A DNA stretch of 64,000 nucleotides, from NCBI RefSeq assembly GCF_003265705.1, contig NW_020312785.1, positions 18,442,968 to 18,506,967 on the forward strand, given 5' to 3'. The stretch is from Callorhinus ursinus (lineage: Eukaryota; Chordata; Mammalia; Carnivora; Otariidae). Shown one piece after another: positions 47,340 to 58,786 of the stretch (position 1 is the stretch's first letter; every line of letters begins with the position of its first letter). Below the pieces are notes generated by a model. That model was not told the DNA's origin and did not search any database. It saw only the letters and a list, made by a program, of their open reading frames with translations. A program made the translations under genes and the position numbers.

Positions 47340-47500
47340 TTCCGTGTGCTTTCAGCGAGTGGCTAAAATGGATGCAGGTTTTCTACGTCCGACGAGGTCC
47401 TGATGCCTAACACCATTGGTTGCAAGAAAACTCATGCCGCGGCAGGTTCTGTTGGCCTCGGAGAAACGGCCGGTGTGTCAGTTCGCCATCTTCCCGCCAC
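47340..47500. promoter_or_regulatory. Local CpG cluster, possible regulatory element
   Basis: I count ten CpG dinucleotides between 47381 and 47500 and two more just before, in a window that is otherwise strongly CpG-depleted. It includes gccgcggc, acggccgg and a CGCCATCTTCCCGCC stretch. It is too short for a formal CpG island. It may be a CpG-rich enhancer, a weak promoter or a remnant of one. Confidence 0.4.
47484..47498 (+). promoter_or_regulatory. YY1-like site overlapping an E2F-like site
   Basis: CGCCATCTT (47484-47492) matches the YY1 core (GCCATCTT), and TTCCCGCC (47491-47498) matches E2F sites. This pairing is common in CpG-rich promoters. Function here is inference. Confidence 0.35.
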
Positions 47501-49419
47501 TTTTTTACAAGAGTTTCATTGTAATAAAATCAGGGAGGAGATCTCAGGGCCATGCAGCTACTCATGCCACTTTGGAAAGCCTTAATCATTGCACTAGCAG
47601 GTTCGAGACCTTATTAAAGCAAGAGATGCAATGTGTGCAGGACTCCTTTTCTAAAGCATTGCCCATGGCAAAGAGACGCCTCTGGAACGCATCACACAGA
47701 GCGGGGGAACTCCTCTAACCAAGTGTTTGTCCTTGTACCGGCAATTCTGTCATTCCCAGAATAGGTTTACATGCAGTCTCAAGGATGGCTTATCACTCTG
47801 AATGCGAGGGGAGATCTCACTCTGCAAGTTGCAAGCAGCGTTTAGGTATCAGGAGTGCTTCGCTCTAATTTCTGTGTTCAGTATCCAGTTCAGAGTTGAT
47901 GTGGCTTTCTGCAGTACTGAAAGATGAGAGCCATCCATGCCTCAGAGTCGTCACAAGAAATTTCTAGGACAATGTACAGGCTGACAAGTTCGGCCCTTGC
48001 TCAGGGATCAGCAACCTTCCTCTAACCCAGCTCCCCAGCCCGGGGCCACCTACCCAAGAGCATCAGGCTGCTTAGAATATGGGCTTGTTTCCAGGTGCGA
48101 AGGATAGCACCCAAAGTTCCCACTTGAGTTGAAAGTCTGAAAAGCTGAAACCGGTCTGCAATTTAAATTTTATTCCCAAAGAGTTTAGATTTAGTATGCT
48201 TTAGACCGAGAGGCTGAGCACCCAGAGATGAAAGCTATTGTTTTATGTGTTAATAAGGATAAGAATGGGTGTTCTGTAGCTAATAACACTCCTCTGAATC
48301 ACTGCCTTATTTACAGTGGAAGAATGTCATAGATATCATATTTCATCAGCAGTGATGGCTTGAATATGTTCCGTGAATAATTACAGTATCTTTTCATCTC
48401 CCTTTTGTTATAGGAAACCTTTATAGTAAAGGCTTTTAAAATATGCAGTGGGAGTGTGTAATCCAAGTATCAAGTCTAACGAGAAATTGTTTTGGCAAGT
48501 TCAGAACCCTCTCAAAATTCATGGGTTTGGAGTTTCATATCTAATTGGAACCTTTTAATGTTGGAATAGGTTTGCTCTTAGGAAAACAGTGTAAAGCTTT
48601 TAAGCAAGGGGGAAAAATCTTTAAGAAATACTCAGCAGGATTCTGTGACATTCAAATTATGTTTATTTAAAAACAGAAACTCCTGTGTTCTGGTGTCTTA
48701 ACATAAAGAGAATCAAAAATGGGAATTAAATACACGTCTACAAGCATTACGAGGCTTTGAAAAATTGCTTGTGCAAAAGACTTTGTGAGTTGCTGTTGAG
48801 TCAAACAATTGAAAAATATCTTGAGAGTGTCAGAGATGTAATGGGGATTCACTATGTTGCCATTTGCCAGAAATCTCAGAGTACGTGCTAGCTAGTAAAG
48901 ACCTAACTGACATTGTCACTCTCCTAACATTAACTTAGACCATCTTAAGATCACTTAGTGATGCATTCTTAGGTTTTCCAGGGAGGAGAACATCCTTCTC
49001 CCCTTTTTTGAAAATGTTTTCTAGCCCTCACTTTTGAACTTTCATCTCTATAGCAAGGCAGGCACATTGATCATGCCAAGTAGTCAAACAGTCTCTGTAT
49101 GTTCAGTGCAAATGACTCCCATATGGTTTCACCTTAGTGAGAATGTTCTGTGTATTGAGTGTAAAGAATCCTTTGTAAACATGAATCTTAGAAAGAAGTT
49201 GTCAGTGTAAAGTATCATAATGTACAGGTAAACCTAGCTCCAGAAACATTACCTCTTGTCAGTAACAAGCAAAACACTTTGGCAGCATCTATCAAATTGA
49301 GTTTTTGGAAAACTAGATCTCGAAGATGGAAAGAATTAGAAAAAAAGTTTGGGGTGGGGAGGCTCCCTGGTTATGCCCATTCTGGGGCTTCCTGTTTTCA
49401 TTTTGATAAAGTTTAACTT
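47501..49419. other. Repeat-poor sequence, right part
   Basis: Holds the end of a 100-codon frame (47416-47718) rich in K/R with no recognised domain, moderate GC up to about 48100, then AT-rich unique sequence. No transposon recognised until about 49430. Confidence 0.4.
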
Positions 49420-49429
49420 ACCATATAAA

Positions 49430-49985
49430 AAAGTGATTCAAGCATTTTGCATTCTATCAAAGATAGGTTTCCCTATCTCAAGGACACAAAGACTTTCTTC
49501 CTGTATTTCTTTTAGAAGTTTTCTAGTTTTGATACTTAGGTCTAGAGATGTTTTCGGGTTAAGTGTTGTATATGGTTTTAGGTAAAGATCAATGTTTACT
49601 TGTTTTCCCATGTAAATATCCAGTTGTTGCAACATTATTTTGGAAAAGGCATTTCTTTTCCCCACTGAAAGTCCATTTTACTTAAAAAAAAATCATTTTG
49701 CCCATTACGTTTGGATCTATTTCTAGACTCTACTCTCTTCCATTTATCTATATGTCTATTTTTTCTGTGCTACTACATTCTCTCAATTACTGTATATTTT
49801 TAGTAAGTCGTGAAATCAGAACAGTTAAGTTCTCCAATTTTTTTCTGTCGCTTCAAAAATTGCTTTGGCTATTCTTGTTCATTTGCATTTCCATAAAAAT
49901 TTTAGAATCAGCTTGTCAACTTCTGCAAAAACATGCTGGGATTTTGATTGGGATTGCATTGAAATTATAAATTTGGTGAAAACAG
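49430..49985 (-). mobile_element. L1 ORF2 fragment, reverse
   Basis: Antisense L1: 'tagaagttttctagttttga', 'taaatatccagttgttgcaa', 'ttgcccattacgtttggatc', 'atttatctatatgtctattt' and 'agcttgtcaacttctgcaaa'. The minus frame 49438-49665 contains KIMLQQLDIYM, an ORF2p-type phrase. Ancient and inactive. Confidence 0.8.
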
Positions 49986-51480
49986 ATTTCTTAACAATAC
50001 ATACATAACCACATATAATTAGCCAAATCACAATATTAACATTGGTAAGATACTATCAGCTAATTTACGGTGCTTCTTCAAATTTGATCGACTTTTGTAC
50101 TGATGTCCTCTTTCTGGACCATGATGCAATCCAGGGACACACATTGCAGTTAGTTATCATGTCTCCTTAGTCTCTTTTATTCTGCAAGAAACCTCAGTCT
50201 TTGTCATTCATGCCCTTGACACATTTGAAGAGGACTGTTATTTTGTAGACTACCTCCCAATTTTTGTTTGATGTTTCCTCATGACTATATTCAGGTTATT
50301 CATTTCCAGAAAGAAAACCACAGAAGTTATGCTACACTCTCCTCAGTGTATCAGAATCATGTTAAGAGGTAGACATTGTCACTGGGTCTTATTCATGGTG
50401 ATAGTCACCCTATCTCTTGGTGGAAGTGGTATCTGCCATTTTCTCCACTATAAAGTTACTTTTTTTTCCCTTTGAAATTAATAAGTATGTTGTACGGGAT
50501 ATTATTTCTTCAAATTGGATGCATTCTAATATGTTTTCAAACTTACTGACCCTTTTATCTCTATTTCTCTTAAGCCTATGCAGTGGGTTTTCTGTTTCAA
50601 GTATTAACATTTTCAGTTCTAAAATTCCTAATTTTCAATATTTGCAGAGAAGCCTTATGTTTTCATTCATTACAAGTGTAATTTTCTTTATGTCATTGAG
50701 CATAATTATAACTGCTTCTTTAAAGAACTTGTCTTAATAATTCCAACATCTGCTAACCTTAGGGTTGGCATCTGTTTAAAGTCTTTTCCCTTGAGACTGG
50801 ATCACATTTTCCTGGCTATTTATGTGTGAATAATATTGGACTGTATCCCAAACATTCAGAATATTAGGTTGGGGAGAATCTGGATTCTGTTATATTGCTC
50901 CAAGAAGTGTTGATGCCTTTGTTTTTGCAGGCAATTAGCGTGGTAAGACTCAAAGTGCAAACAGGCATGTCTGTGGTGGGCAGCAGCTTAGATCTCAGAT
51001 CAGTTCCTTAAGCCATAGCTCTGAGCTGCTTTCCATTTGTCCCATTCAATATGTGGTTTAGTGGTCAGCCAGAGACTCGGGTTGAGGTTAAGCACAGAAA
51101 TTGGGATCTTCTTTGTCTGGCTCTCTCCTTTCTGTTCTCCTCTTACTTGCTGGTAACTTCAGTTGTCCTGTGCCTCTTGCCTTATTTCTTTTGGCCGGTA
51201 AGCCAGGGGACTTTCTATCCATATTTGAACCATCCCTAGACCACCCCATTCCCCCTGGGACTGAGGCTTCCCTTAGAACAAAATTGCAAAAAACCTGAGG
51301 GGCTCAAACTGTCTGATTGCTTTCCCCGTTGTGGCTCTGCTTCAGAATCTGCCTATCATACTTCAGTCACCAGAACCTCAGGCAGTTAGGTTTATAATTT
51401 TTCCAGTTTATCCAGTTCTTTCTAGGATGGCTTTGTTGGGTGATCATTTCTCCATTAACAGGACTTAAGAAATGTTTGGA
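49986..51480 (-). mobile_element. Second L1M copy, 3'UTR and 5' half pieces, reverse
   Basis: Begins with antisense L1M 3'UTR ('caatccagggacacacattg' at 50128, 'gttagttatcatgtctcctt', 'gatgtttcctcatgactata', 'tctccactataaagttact') and continues with antisense sequence of an L1 5' portion ('gagcataattataactgctt', 'aattccaacatctgctaacc', 'ggattctgttatattgctcc', 'tttctaggatggctttgttg'). The middle of the element is missing, so it is a mosaic or a rearranged copy. Confidence 0.65.
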
Positions 51481-52284
51481 AACTAGATTTCGAATGGCAA
51501 AATGGTGTTGGCCTAAACATTATAGTGAATATAAAGAGTAAAGTACTGGAGAAGGAGACTCTTAGATAAAACTTCACTTCATGTAATATAGTAGACTCCT
51601 TTGGGTATCGCCCAGCTTATCATGAAGCACTTAGTTGCTCTCACCTACTTCAGACCTCATACTCCTACTTGTAGTAGGTAGCAGCATTATTTATACAATG
51701 GTATCTTGAGTCTCTGGCCAGAATTAATTGAGAAATGATTGGACACTCCACTCTGGGACCAAGTCCTGTTTTCTTGAGACTTAGGAGTTAGGATCCAGGG
51801 AGTTCATCTCTCCAGCACGGCTTGAGATGTACCACCTGTACTTGTGTCTCTGCTGCTCTTCTGCCATTATATGACTTGAATAGGAGAAAAAAAAAGGGTG
51901 CCCAAAGAGGGACCCAAAAAGGCACAGAGAGAAGCAGAGGTGAGAGGATGGTCCCAGGGGCTAATACTCTTCTAGTGCTCCTCCCAGTCCTACCTGACAT
52001 CTGGCTGTGTTATTATTATTATTTTAATTACTATTACAGATCCCTATATCCTAATACAGGGATTTTTCCTTAAGCTTTCCAGACACTTTCCATATTGCAG
52101 GCGTTGTGAGAAGGTTTACATAGCTATAGTGATGAGTATACACAGAAAAGCTGTGTCAGGGACATTAAGTTGGAAAGAAACAAGCTGACATTTCTTAGTA
52201 CTTAAAGGGAGATGATTTTCAAATCATTTGTTAAAATCACTACATTCTGTTCATTTGGGTGTAACCAAAAGAAAATAGAAGCTG

Positions 52285-52326
<42 letters not shown>

Positions 52327-53054
52327 CTGTGGATTTTCCCCCCTTATTTAAGTAAATTCTAAATAAGGTAACGTTGTTAGTTATAAACTTTGGGTAAATG
52401 CAATATTTGTGTCCTCTCCTGGTGCTCATCCCCTTCCTTTGGGTCAATCCCATTACTATAATTAAGTTTCTGCTTAATCAATTTTATTTCTGTACTTAAT
52501 AAAAAGAGGCAATTTTTCTAGATGTCCTGTTTTTCCAATTATATAACCACTAAGAAATCATTTGCTGAACAAAAGTTAAAGTAATATGATTTGAACGTGA
52601 ATTACTCTCTAACAGAAGGACATAATGAGCCAGATGAAAAATCAGAACCTGTCTTCCCATCCCCCCAAATAAATAAATCTCAGCAAAAGCAAATCTTGGG
52701 ATCCTTTGGATTTGTCAAACATTTCATGGATCTTCCAAAACATTTTGGCAGGATAATTCCCTAAAGTGATTCATTATCCATCAATTCATATTTCAATGTC
52801 ATTTAATATTTGTTGAATATTCACAACATGCTAGCATTGCACAGCTGCTGAGAACATGATTCTCCATCTTTCAACCTCACACTGCATGTTTTTTTAAAGA
52901 TGAAAACAATCACATATTTTAAAATTTGTCAAGAGGATAAGAGAAAATTGGTCTAAAAACAAATCAGTATACATACCCTTCAAGAATTAATCTCATACCC
53001 ATATTAGGAAGGTAATCATTGGTTCTGAAAGCACAAAAATATGCTCCTTATATC
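51481..53054. other. Unique sequence with a CA repeat
   Basis: No exon recognised. Short attatt tract near 52010-52030. Positions 52803-52862 faintly resemble an antisense L2/MIR fragment. Confidence 0.35.
52288..52324. repeat. (CA)n microsatellite
   Basis: About eighteen uninterrupted ca units. Likely polymorphic. Confidence 0.97.
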
Positions 53055-53115
53055 CATTTATATATATTTATATATTCCTTATTTTATTTATATATATATA
53101 TATACATTTATATGT
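53055..53115. repeat. (TA)n-rich tract
   Basis: tttatatatat units, then 'ttatatatatatatatacat', just upstream of a SINE. Confidence 0.85.
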
Positions 53116-53171
53116 ATCTAGCAAATTTTATTCAATTTTGATGTGACTTTTCTCTATCTATGTATACTTTA

Positions 53172-53405
53172 TTTTTTTTTTAAGATTATTTATTTCAGAG
53201 AGAGAGAGAGAAAGAGTGAGCACATGCGTAGCGTGCTCCTGAGCATGAGCAGGGGGCAGGGAGGGTGGTGAGGGGTAGAGGGAGAGGGAGAAGCAGACTT
53301 CCCACTGAGCAGAGAGCCCAACATGGGGCTCGATCCCAGGACCCTAAGATCATGACCTGAGCCAAAGGCAGATGCTTAACCGACTGAGCCACCCAGGTAC
53401 CCCTG
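53172..53405 (-). mobile_element. Carnivore SINE with extra internal sequence
   Basis: Reverse SINEC of 234 bp, longer than its neighbours because the linker region carries extra 'gcgtagcgtgctcctgagca' sequence. Body 'catggggctcgatcccagga', head 'tgagccacccaggtacccc'. Perfect 17-bp target duplication tatctatgtatacttta at 53155-53171 and 53406-53422. Confidence 0.96.
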
Positions 53406-53422
53406 TATCTATGTATACTTTA

Positions 53423-54819
53423 ATTCTGTATTACTTCAATAAAAATTTATTTTATCCACAATGTAGTTTTTATCCATAACCTAATTTCTAAATCTCTATT
53501 GAGATATATGGATATTTCCATTTCTTAATAAATACTGAAATTTCTTTTTACCTGTTCTTTATTTGTATTTGCTTTCTAATTTGAAAATTATCACATATAT
53601 ACTGGTATATTTTTTTGGTTCCCATAAGAAAAAGCTCTAATCTCCATTTGCCCCATAAGTCAACAAGCTTCACTCCCTTACTTCATTCAAGTATCTACTT
53701 ATAAAGGCCTTTCAGGTCATGCTATCAAAAATAACATATACACAGCTCCTGATGTAGTTTTTCTTAATATTCTGATGGATTCTAAAATGTTTCAATTAAG
53801 ATAAGATACAAAAAAAGAGTACTTTTTTAAATGCTTACATAAAATCTCTTGATTTGAATAAATGTGAATTTTTCTTACATTTCCTTAACCTAAGGAATAA
53901 TAAGGGTTAGATATTATTAGCTATTATATGGTGTCATACTGTTATTTTTTTCATAATAAAAGTAGAGATACATAAAGAACGTGATACTCGACAAGAAGGC
54001 TAAGAGGTTGGCTTTGGAAAAAATAATTAAATTTATTTATTGTAGTGATTTCGTGAGATAAACTGAGTTAGTATGGCTCTAGAACATCCCATTTACTATC
54101 AGTTTTACTCCAGAATAACAGGCTGCTTCTCCCTCCCCCCGCCCCCACCCAGATAAGAGGAAATTACCCTGTGGCATCTGTTTTTTTCTCCTTTTGTTTC
54201 TTTCAAATAAAATATTGTTTATTTCAGTCCAAAGTTTCTTTAAAATGTTGTATTTACCAGTTTGCTTTACATTGCCTAGTATATTTTAAATTAACATTAA
54301 AAGGAAAAAATAGTGATGAGCATTATAATTATTTATTAATAGCCCAAACAACTGCCTGACTTTTTATTTTGTTCTTGCTTAGAATTTCTTTTCATATATC
54401 AAAGAGGAAGAGTGTAGAAAATAGGCTGTTTAGTTGAAGCTGGGTTTGTTTTCTGAAACTAGGGATATAAATCATATTAGCTGGAAGTTTAGAAAACAGA
54501 TATTCACCCTGTTTTCCTCAAAGAAATATAGAGGAATAATAAAAGGTTATAATGACATCAACACATTTTTGTTTTTCTGAGAACAGAGTTCTATGCTCCA
54601 GTAGACTTTTTTTTTGCTGATAGGAACATGTTAAGGTGATGGTGGTTTTGTTGTTATCTACACAGATACCTGCTTATTTTTTCTATTAATTTCTTGACCT
54701 GAAAAGTTTATATGGTAAGTGATAATTTGACTACAGATAAATATTTCTGCTATGTACTCTCATAGCATCTTATGCATATACCTATCTCAGCACATTCTTT
54801 GTTGAAATTGCATTGATCT
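53423..54819. other. Unique AT-rich sequence
   Basis: No gene or transposon recognised. Confidence 0.4.
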
Positions 54820-54930
54820 CTTTATAGATTTCCTCCTCATTAGACTATGTGCTCTTAGAGGGCAAAGTTCACGGTCACATAGCTTTCACACCAAGCATAA
54901 CAACAGAATCTATATTGTTGAGTCACCGAA
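54820..54930 (+). mobile_element. Probable L2 LINE 3' fragment
   Basis: 'tcattagactatgtgctctt', 'agagggcaaagttcacggtc' and 'agcataacaacagaatctat' resemble the L2 3' end (ctagactgtaagctccttgagggcagggac ... cctagcacagtgc). Weak match. Confidence 0.4.
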
Positions 54931-55334
54931 ACAGCCAGCTGGATGACGCTTACATCTTCCCTCCCAGGTATCTGCTTAATAAGTGGGTACAGTTAAATGT
55001 GAAGTTTTATCCCAGAAGTTTAACCAATATTTAAGTTACTCCAAGTTTGCAAGCATAGCCAACCATTTATGTCTCTTGCATCTGAACTCTCATCACTTCA
55101 TTATAATAGATTAGAATTCATGTCCCAGCTACTTCCCTCTGATAAAATAACCTTATGACTTTAGAAACCACCATCTTTTATAGATGATGACGATGATGAT
55201 AAAATTACCACACTCTATATCTCATTTTGTTTTTTATAAATCACATGAGGTTGGCTTTGCAAAATTAAACAGGGCAATTTTACCTGTGATTGTAGCAAAG
55301 GCTCAAAAACAGAAGTTCAATATTAAATCTATTA
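54931..55334. other. Unique sequence
   Basis: No gene or repeat recognised apart from a short gatgat run near 55185. Confidence 0.4.
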
Positions 55335-55530
55335 AGAACTACTGTTTATTGAGTGCCTAAGTGATAAGGACTTCTATATTTTAACCTCATGATAACCCGT
55401 TTGAGTAGGTATTAGCATTCCCATTATTCTAACTATGTAGTTGGAAACCAGGACTCAGAGAGGTGCAATACATTGTCTACATTTCTTAGGTTGTACATCC
55501 AAAAAATGTTGAAGCAGGGATTAAACCCAA
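55335..55530 (-). mobile_element. MIR SINE
   Basis: 'gtttattgagtgcctaagtg', 'aacctcatgataacccgttt', 'gagtaggtattagcattccc', 'ccaggactcagagaggtgca' and 'gaagcagggattaaaccc' make a good full-length antisense MIR. Confidence 0.85.
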
Positions 55531-58181
55531 CTGTTGTTTTTCTTTTCTCAAATTAAAAAGAAAAAATTTAAGGCAATGTCTTAAATCCATGTTACATGTA
55601 ATTTAGTTTAGAATCAATGACATATTCACAAAACCATTGCATAAATCAGCAATAGTAGTTACTCAAAACTGAAAATAGGAAAATGGGAAACCTCTAAAAA
55701 GTGAATTTTGACAGTGTCAAATACTTTTTCCAGCCTTTATTGTCATTATTAGTACATAAATGAAAACTGTTGCCTCACATGTCACTCATACGTTTCGTTG
55801 TGGGGTTCTTTAGAGATAGTTGCATCTGTGATTTCATGTGCATCGTTGACTGAACTCTTTTCATGAGGCATTCATTTTATAGCCTTCATTCCTGAAAAAT
55901 ACTGTAGCAATCACCTGTATAAAAATAATTTTATGTCCATATAAATACAGAGAAAGATAAAATTTCTTTGAGTATGAGTAAAAGAGCACACGAGAAGAAT
56001 GAACAAAGAGAAACTCTTAAGAGATAAACTTGACCAGCAACTTCTGTGCTCTTTTTAGAGCCACTTTGCTATTGGTGATTGTAAATATATATATGAAATC
56101 AAATTGTCCCAGTGTCATTCCACAGTTTACATGAAGACACTAAATAAGAAAATAGTAGGGTTGATTCAGGATGAGGGTTTTGGCAGTTAGATGTAATAAA
56201 GCGATAAAGGTACAGAGAATGAAGGTGATTGGCAAGAATATTTAAGGAAGGAAATAAAGAAGAATAAAGTAAAAGAAACTGATATTTAATGAAAAGGATA
56301 AATATAAACATAAGAATATAATTATAGTAGAAATAGTTCAAAAAGTAAGCACCTGGAAGAGAGGCGTTCATGAGAGAGCAGGTACTTGAATCTATGATTT
56401 TGGAGGCGGAGCATTTTAACTATGAAAAGTTCTAGTTTAGAACCCTAGGAATGAGTGGCAGAGGGAGTGCTGCGGAGTCAATTACTGGATATGAAGGAAA
56501 CAAGGAAGCAAGAGGCCTGGTTATTGCTTAGATGAGCAGCCACATGGACTTTTGAAATGACCCAAGATGGGAGAACGTAGGCAGAGGAATCATGTCAACC
56601 AGGTGCAGAAGTATTCCGTGATGAGAAGTGACTTGGAAGTTGGTAGATGTTCGAGACGAGGACCTGAGCCTCAAAGAATGTTAGTGTTAATGAGAGGATA
56701 GAGAACTAACAGTCTGGGAGTCACAATGTGGGATATTGAGCAAATGGCCTCACTTCTGGACCTTGATGTACCTAACTTGTGAAAGAATATGTAGCCTCTA
56801 TTTGAAAGGGATGCAGGGAGAGTGTTTTCAGGAAATCAAGACTTAGTTAAGATCTACCGAGTTCTAAGATCTACTGAGAACGAATGTAAAGATAACCATC
56901 AAGAATGAGGAGCAGATCAGAGGAGCATCACAGACTTGTTCTACCTGACCTCTGTGCTATGAATTAACAAGCTTCACAGTTATAAAAGTCCCAGGGGCAC
57001 ATAGTCTATCTTTTTACATTTTGTCTAGTACCTACCAACTTTAGCACCTACCAACTGTCTAGTACCTACCTACCAACGGGGCCTGATAATTCCACACTAG
57101 TATTATCTACTAAAGACTTACAAATTCTTGATATCAGCCAGTTGCAACATGCATTTGCATGTGACTGGATGAAAAATAGGGTCTGCAGAAACTAAAAGTA
57201 TTTCCCACTGCTTTTCTTGTTCTCCTTTAAAAACTGTACTTCAACCCTCCATGTGGAAAGAAGGGAATAGGAACGACTTTGTAGAGAAAGTTTTGAGCAG
57301 CAGTAAAGGCCTCCAAAGATGGATTGTGTTTGTCTAATACTTTTAATTACAATATAGATGTCAATGACCTTTCAGGAGTGGTAAAATAAAGTACAGATTT
57401 TAAATAAAAGCTAGAACTAAAAATTCTTACTGCTTAAAACCTGCATTTAAAAAAAATCTTAACCTGGTTCTTTAGAATGGCTTTACCATTTTACCTTTTC
57501 TTCTTTAGACCATAAATTCTGCTGTATTCTTACCCATCCATTCACTCACACACACTTACCATCAGCTGTCAATCAATGTCATAGAGTAACATCAAAGAAA
57601 CACATTTCCACATGGGATCAGTGATTTTCCCATGTAAGCCTGTCTGCAAAAAATAAAGTCATTTTCTTTTTAGAGTCAGTTATTCTAAAGAAACCACAAG
57701 CATTGTGAATGACAGTAAGTCATCTTCAATGATTAAGAGAGAGGCTAAACTTTTGGCTTACTGGTTGCTTATATAATCTACACTTGCTGTCGTCATAAAG
57801 TCTAGTCTAGGTTGCCTTAAGAATTGCCTAACTCACTGGTTAGGTAAATTTTGCTGTTATAAATTATAGATACAATGGAAAACTATATAGGCATTTTAAT
57901 GAGACAGATATTTATCTAATGACTAGAAAGATACTCATGATATGATGTCTTAAGTTAGGTTCCCAGGAAACATTCTCTGAGAAGGAGAGGCGTGTACAGA
58001 ATGTTTAATGGGGAGTGAGGAAGTGGGAAGGGAAGGGTTAGGGAGGAGAATCTGACTTGCAATGGGATTATAACTGAAACCTTAATTGATATTACCAAAA
58101 ACTTTGACCTGAGATGGTCCTTCAGAGGTACACCAAAATGGGGCAAAGTGGGGAGGAGGATTGTATTTCTGCAGAGTATTT
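55531..58181. other. Non-coding stretch, mostly unassigned
   Basis: No exon recognised. Positions about 56150-56900 are purine-rich and repeat-like in texture but not assigned. A small local duplication lies at 57022-57076. Confidence 0.35.
57022..57076. repeat. Small direct repeat cluster (ctagtacctaccaac)
   Basis: Units 'tctagtacctaccaac', 'tagcacctaccaac' and 'tctagtacctacctaccaac' follow one another, a three-copy imperfect tandem array about 16-20 bp per unit. Confidence 0.8.
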
Positions 58182-58220
58182 CTGCCCTCAGCTACAGGAA
58201 CTCCCTGTAGCTGAGGGCAG
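58182..58220. repeat. Perfect 17-bp inverted repeat (hairpin)
   Basis: Arm ctgccctcagctacagg (58182-58198), loop aactc (58199-58203), arm cctgtagctgagggcag (58204-58220). All 17 pairs match, and pairing stops abruptly on both sides. Confidence 0.97.
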
Positions 58221-58378
58221 TTCCTAGTTTGAAGTAGAGCTAAAACTATCAGCAGCTGTCATCTGCAGCTTTTATGGTGTCATTCCCAGCTTTTATTTGG
58301 CCCTGATGATCTGGGTGATATACCATACCATACCATCCACTGCAGTCATCTTGCATTGCTCAAAATCGGCTTAGTTTT

Positions 58379-58564
58379 GTTTTTGTTTTTGTTTTTAAGA
58401 TGTAAGAAAGAGAGAGCGTGCACAAGCAGAGGAAGTGGCAGGCAGAGGGAGAAGCAGACTCCCTGCTGAGCAAGGAACCCGATGTGGGACTCGATTCCAA
58501 GACCCCGGGATCATGACCTGAGCCGAAGGCAGCCGCTTAAGTGACTGAGCCACCCAGGCATCCC
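58379..58564 (-). mobile_element. Carnivore SINE (first of a twin insertion)
   Basis: Reverse SINEC with a (gttttt)n tail, 'gatgtgggactcgattccaa' and head 'tgagccacccaggcatccc'. Target copies aaatcggcttagtttt (58363-58378) and aaatcagcttagtttt (58565-58580) flank it, one mismatch. The tail lacks the usual tttatttattt, which with the mismatch suggests it is the older of the two. Confidence 0.96.
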
Positions 58565-58580
58565 AAATCAGCTTAGTTTT

Positions 58581-58786
58581 TTCTTTTTTTAAGATTTTAT
58601 TTATTTATTTGACAGAGAGAGAGAGAGAGACAGTGAGAGAGGGAACACAAGCAGGGGGAGTGGGAGAGAGGGAAGCAGGCTTCCTGTCGAGCAGGGAGCC
58701 CGATGCAGGGCTCGATCCCAGGACGCTGAGATCATGACCTGAGCCGAAGGCAGTTGCTTAACCAACTGAGCCACCCAGGCGCCCCC
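58581..58786 (-). mobile_element. Carnivore SINE (second of a twin insertion)
   Basis: Reverse SINEC with intact 'gattttatttatttatttga' tail, 'gatgcagggctcgatcccag' and head 'tgagccacccaggcgcccc'. Flanked by perfect copies aaatcagcttagtttt at 58565-58580 and 58787-58802, the left one being the right target copy of the neighbouring SINE. It integrated at the same nick site after the first SINE. Confidence 0.97.

Noticed and set aside
58182..58220. Hairpin as a microRNA precursor
   Set aside because: A 17-bp stem with a 5-nt loop is far shorter than a pre-miRNA stem, and pairing does not extend outward.
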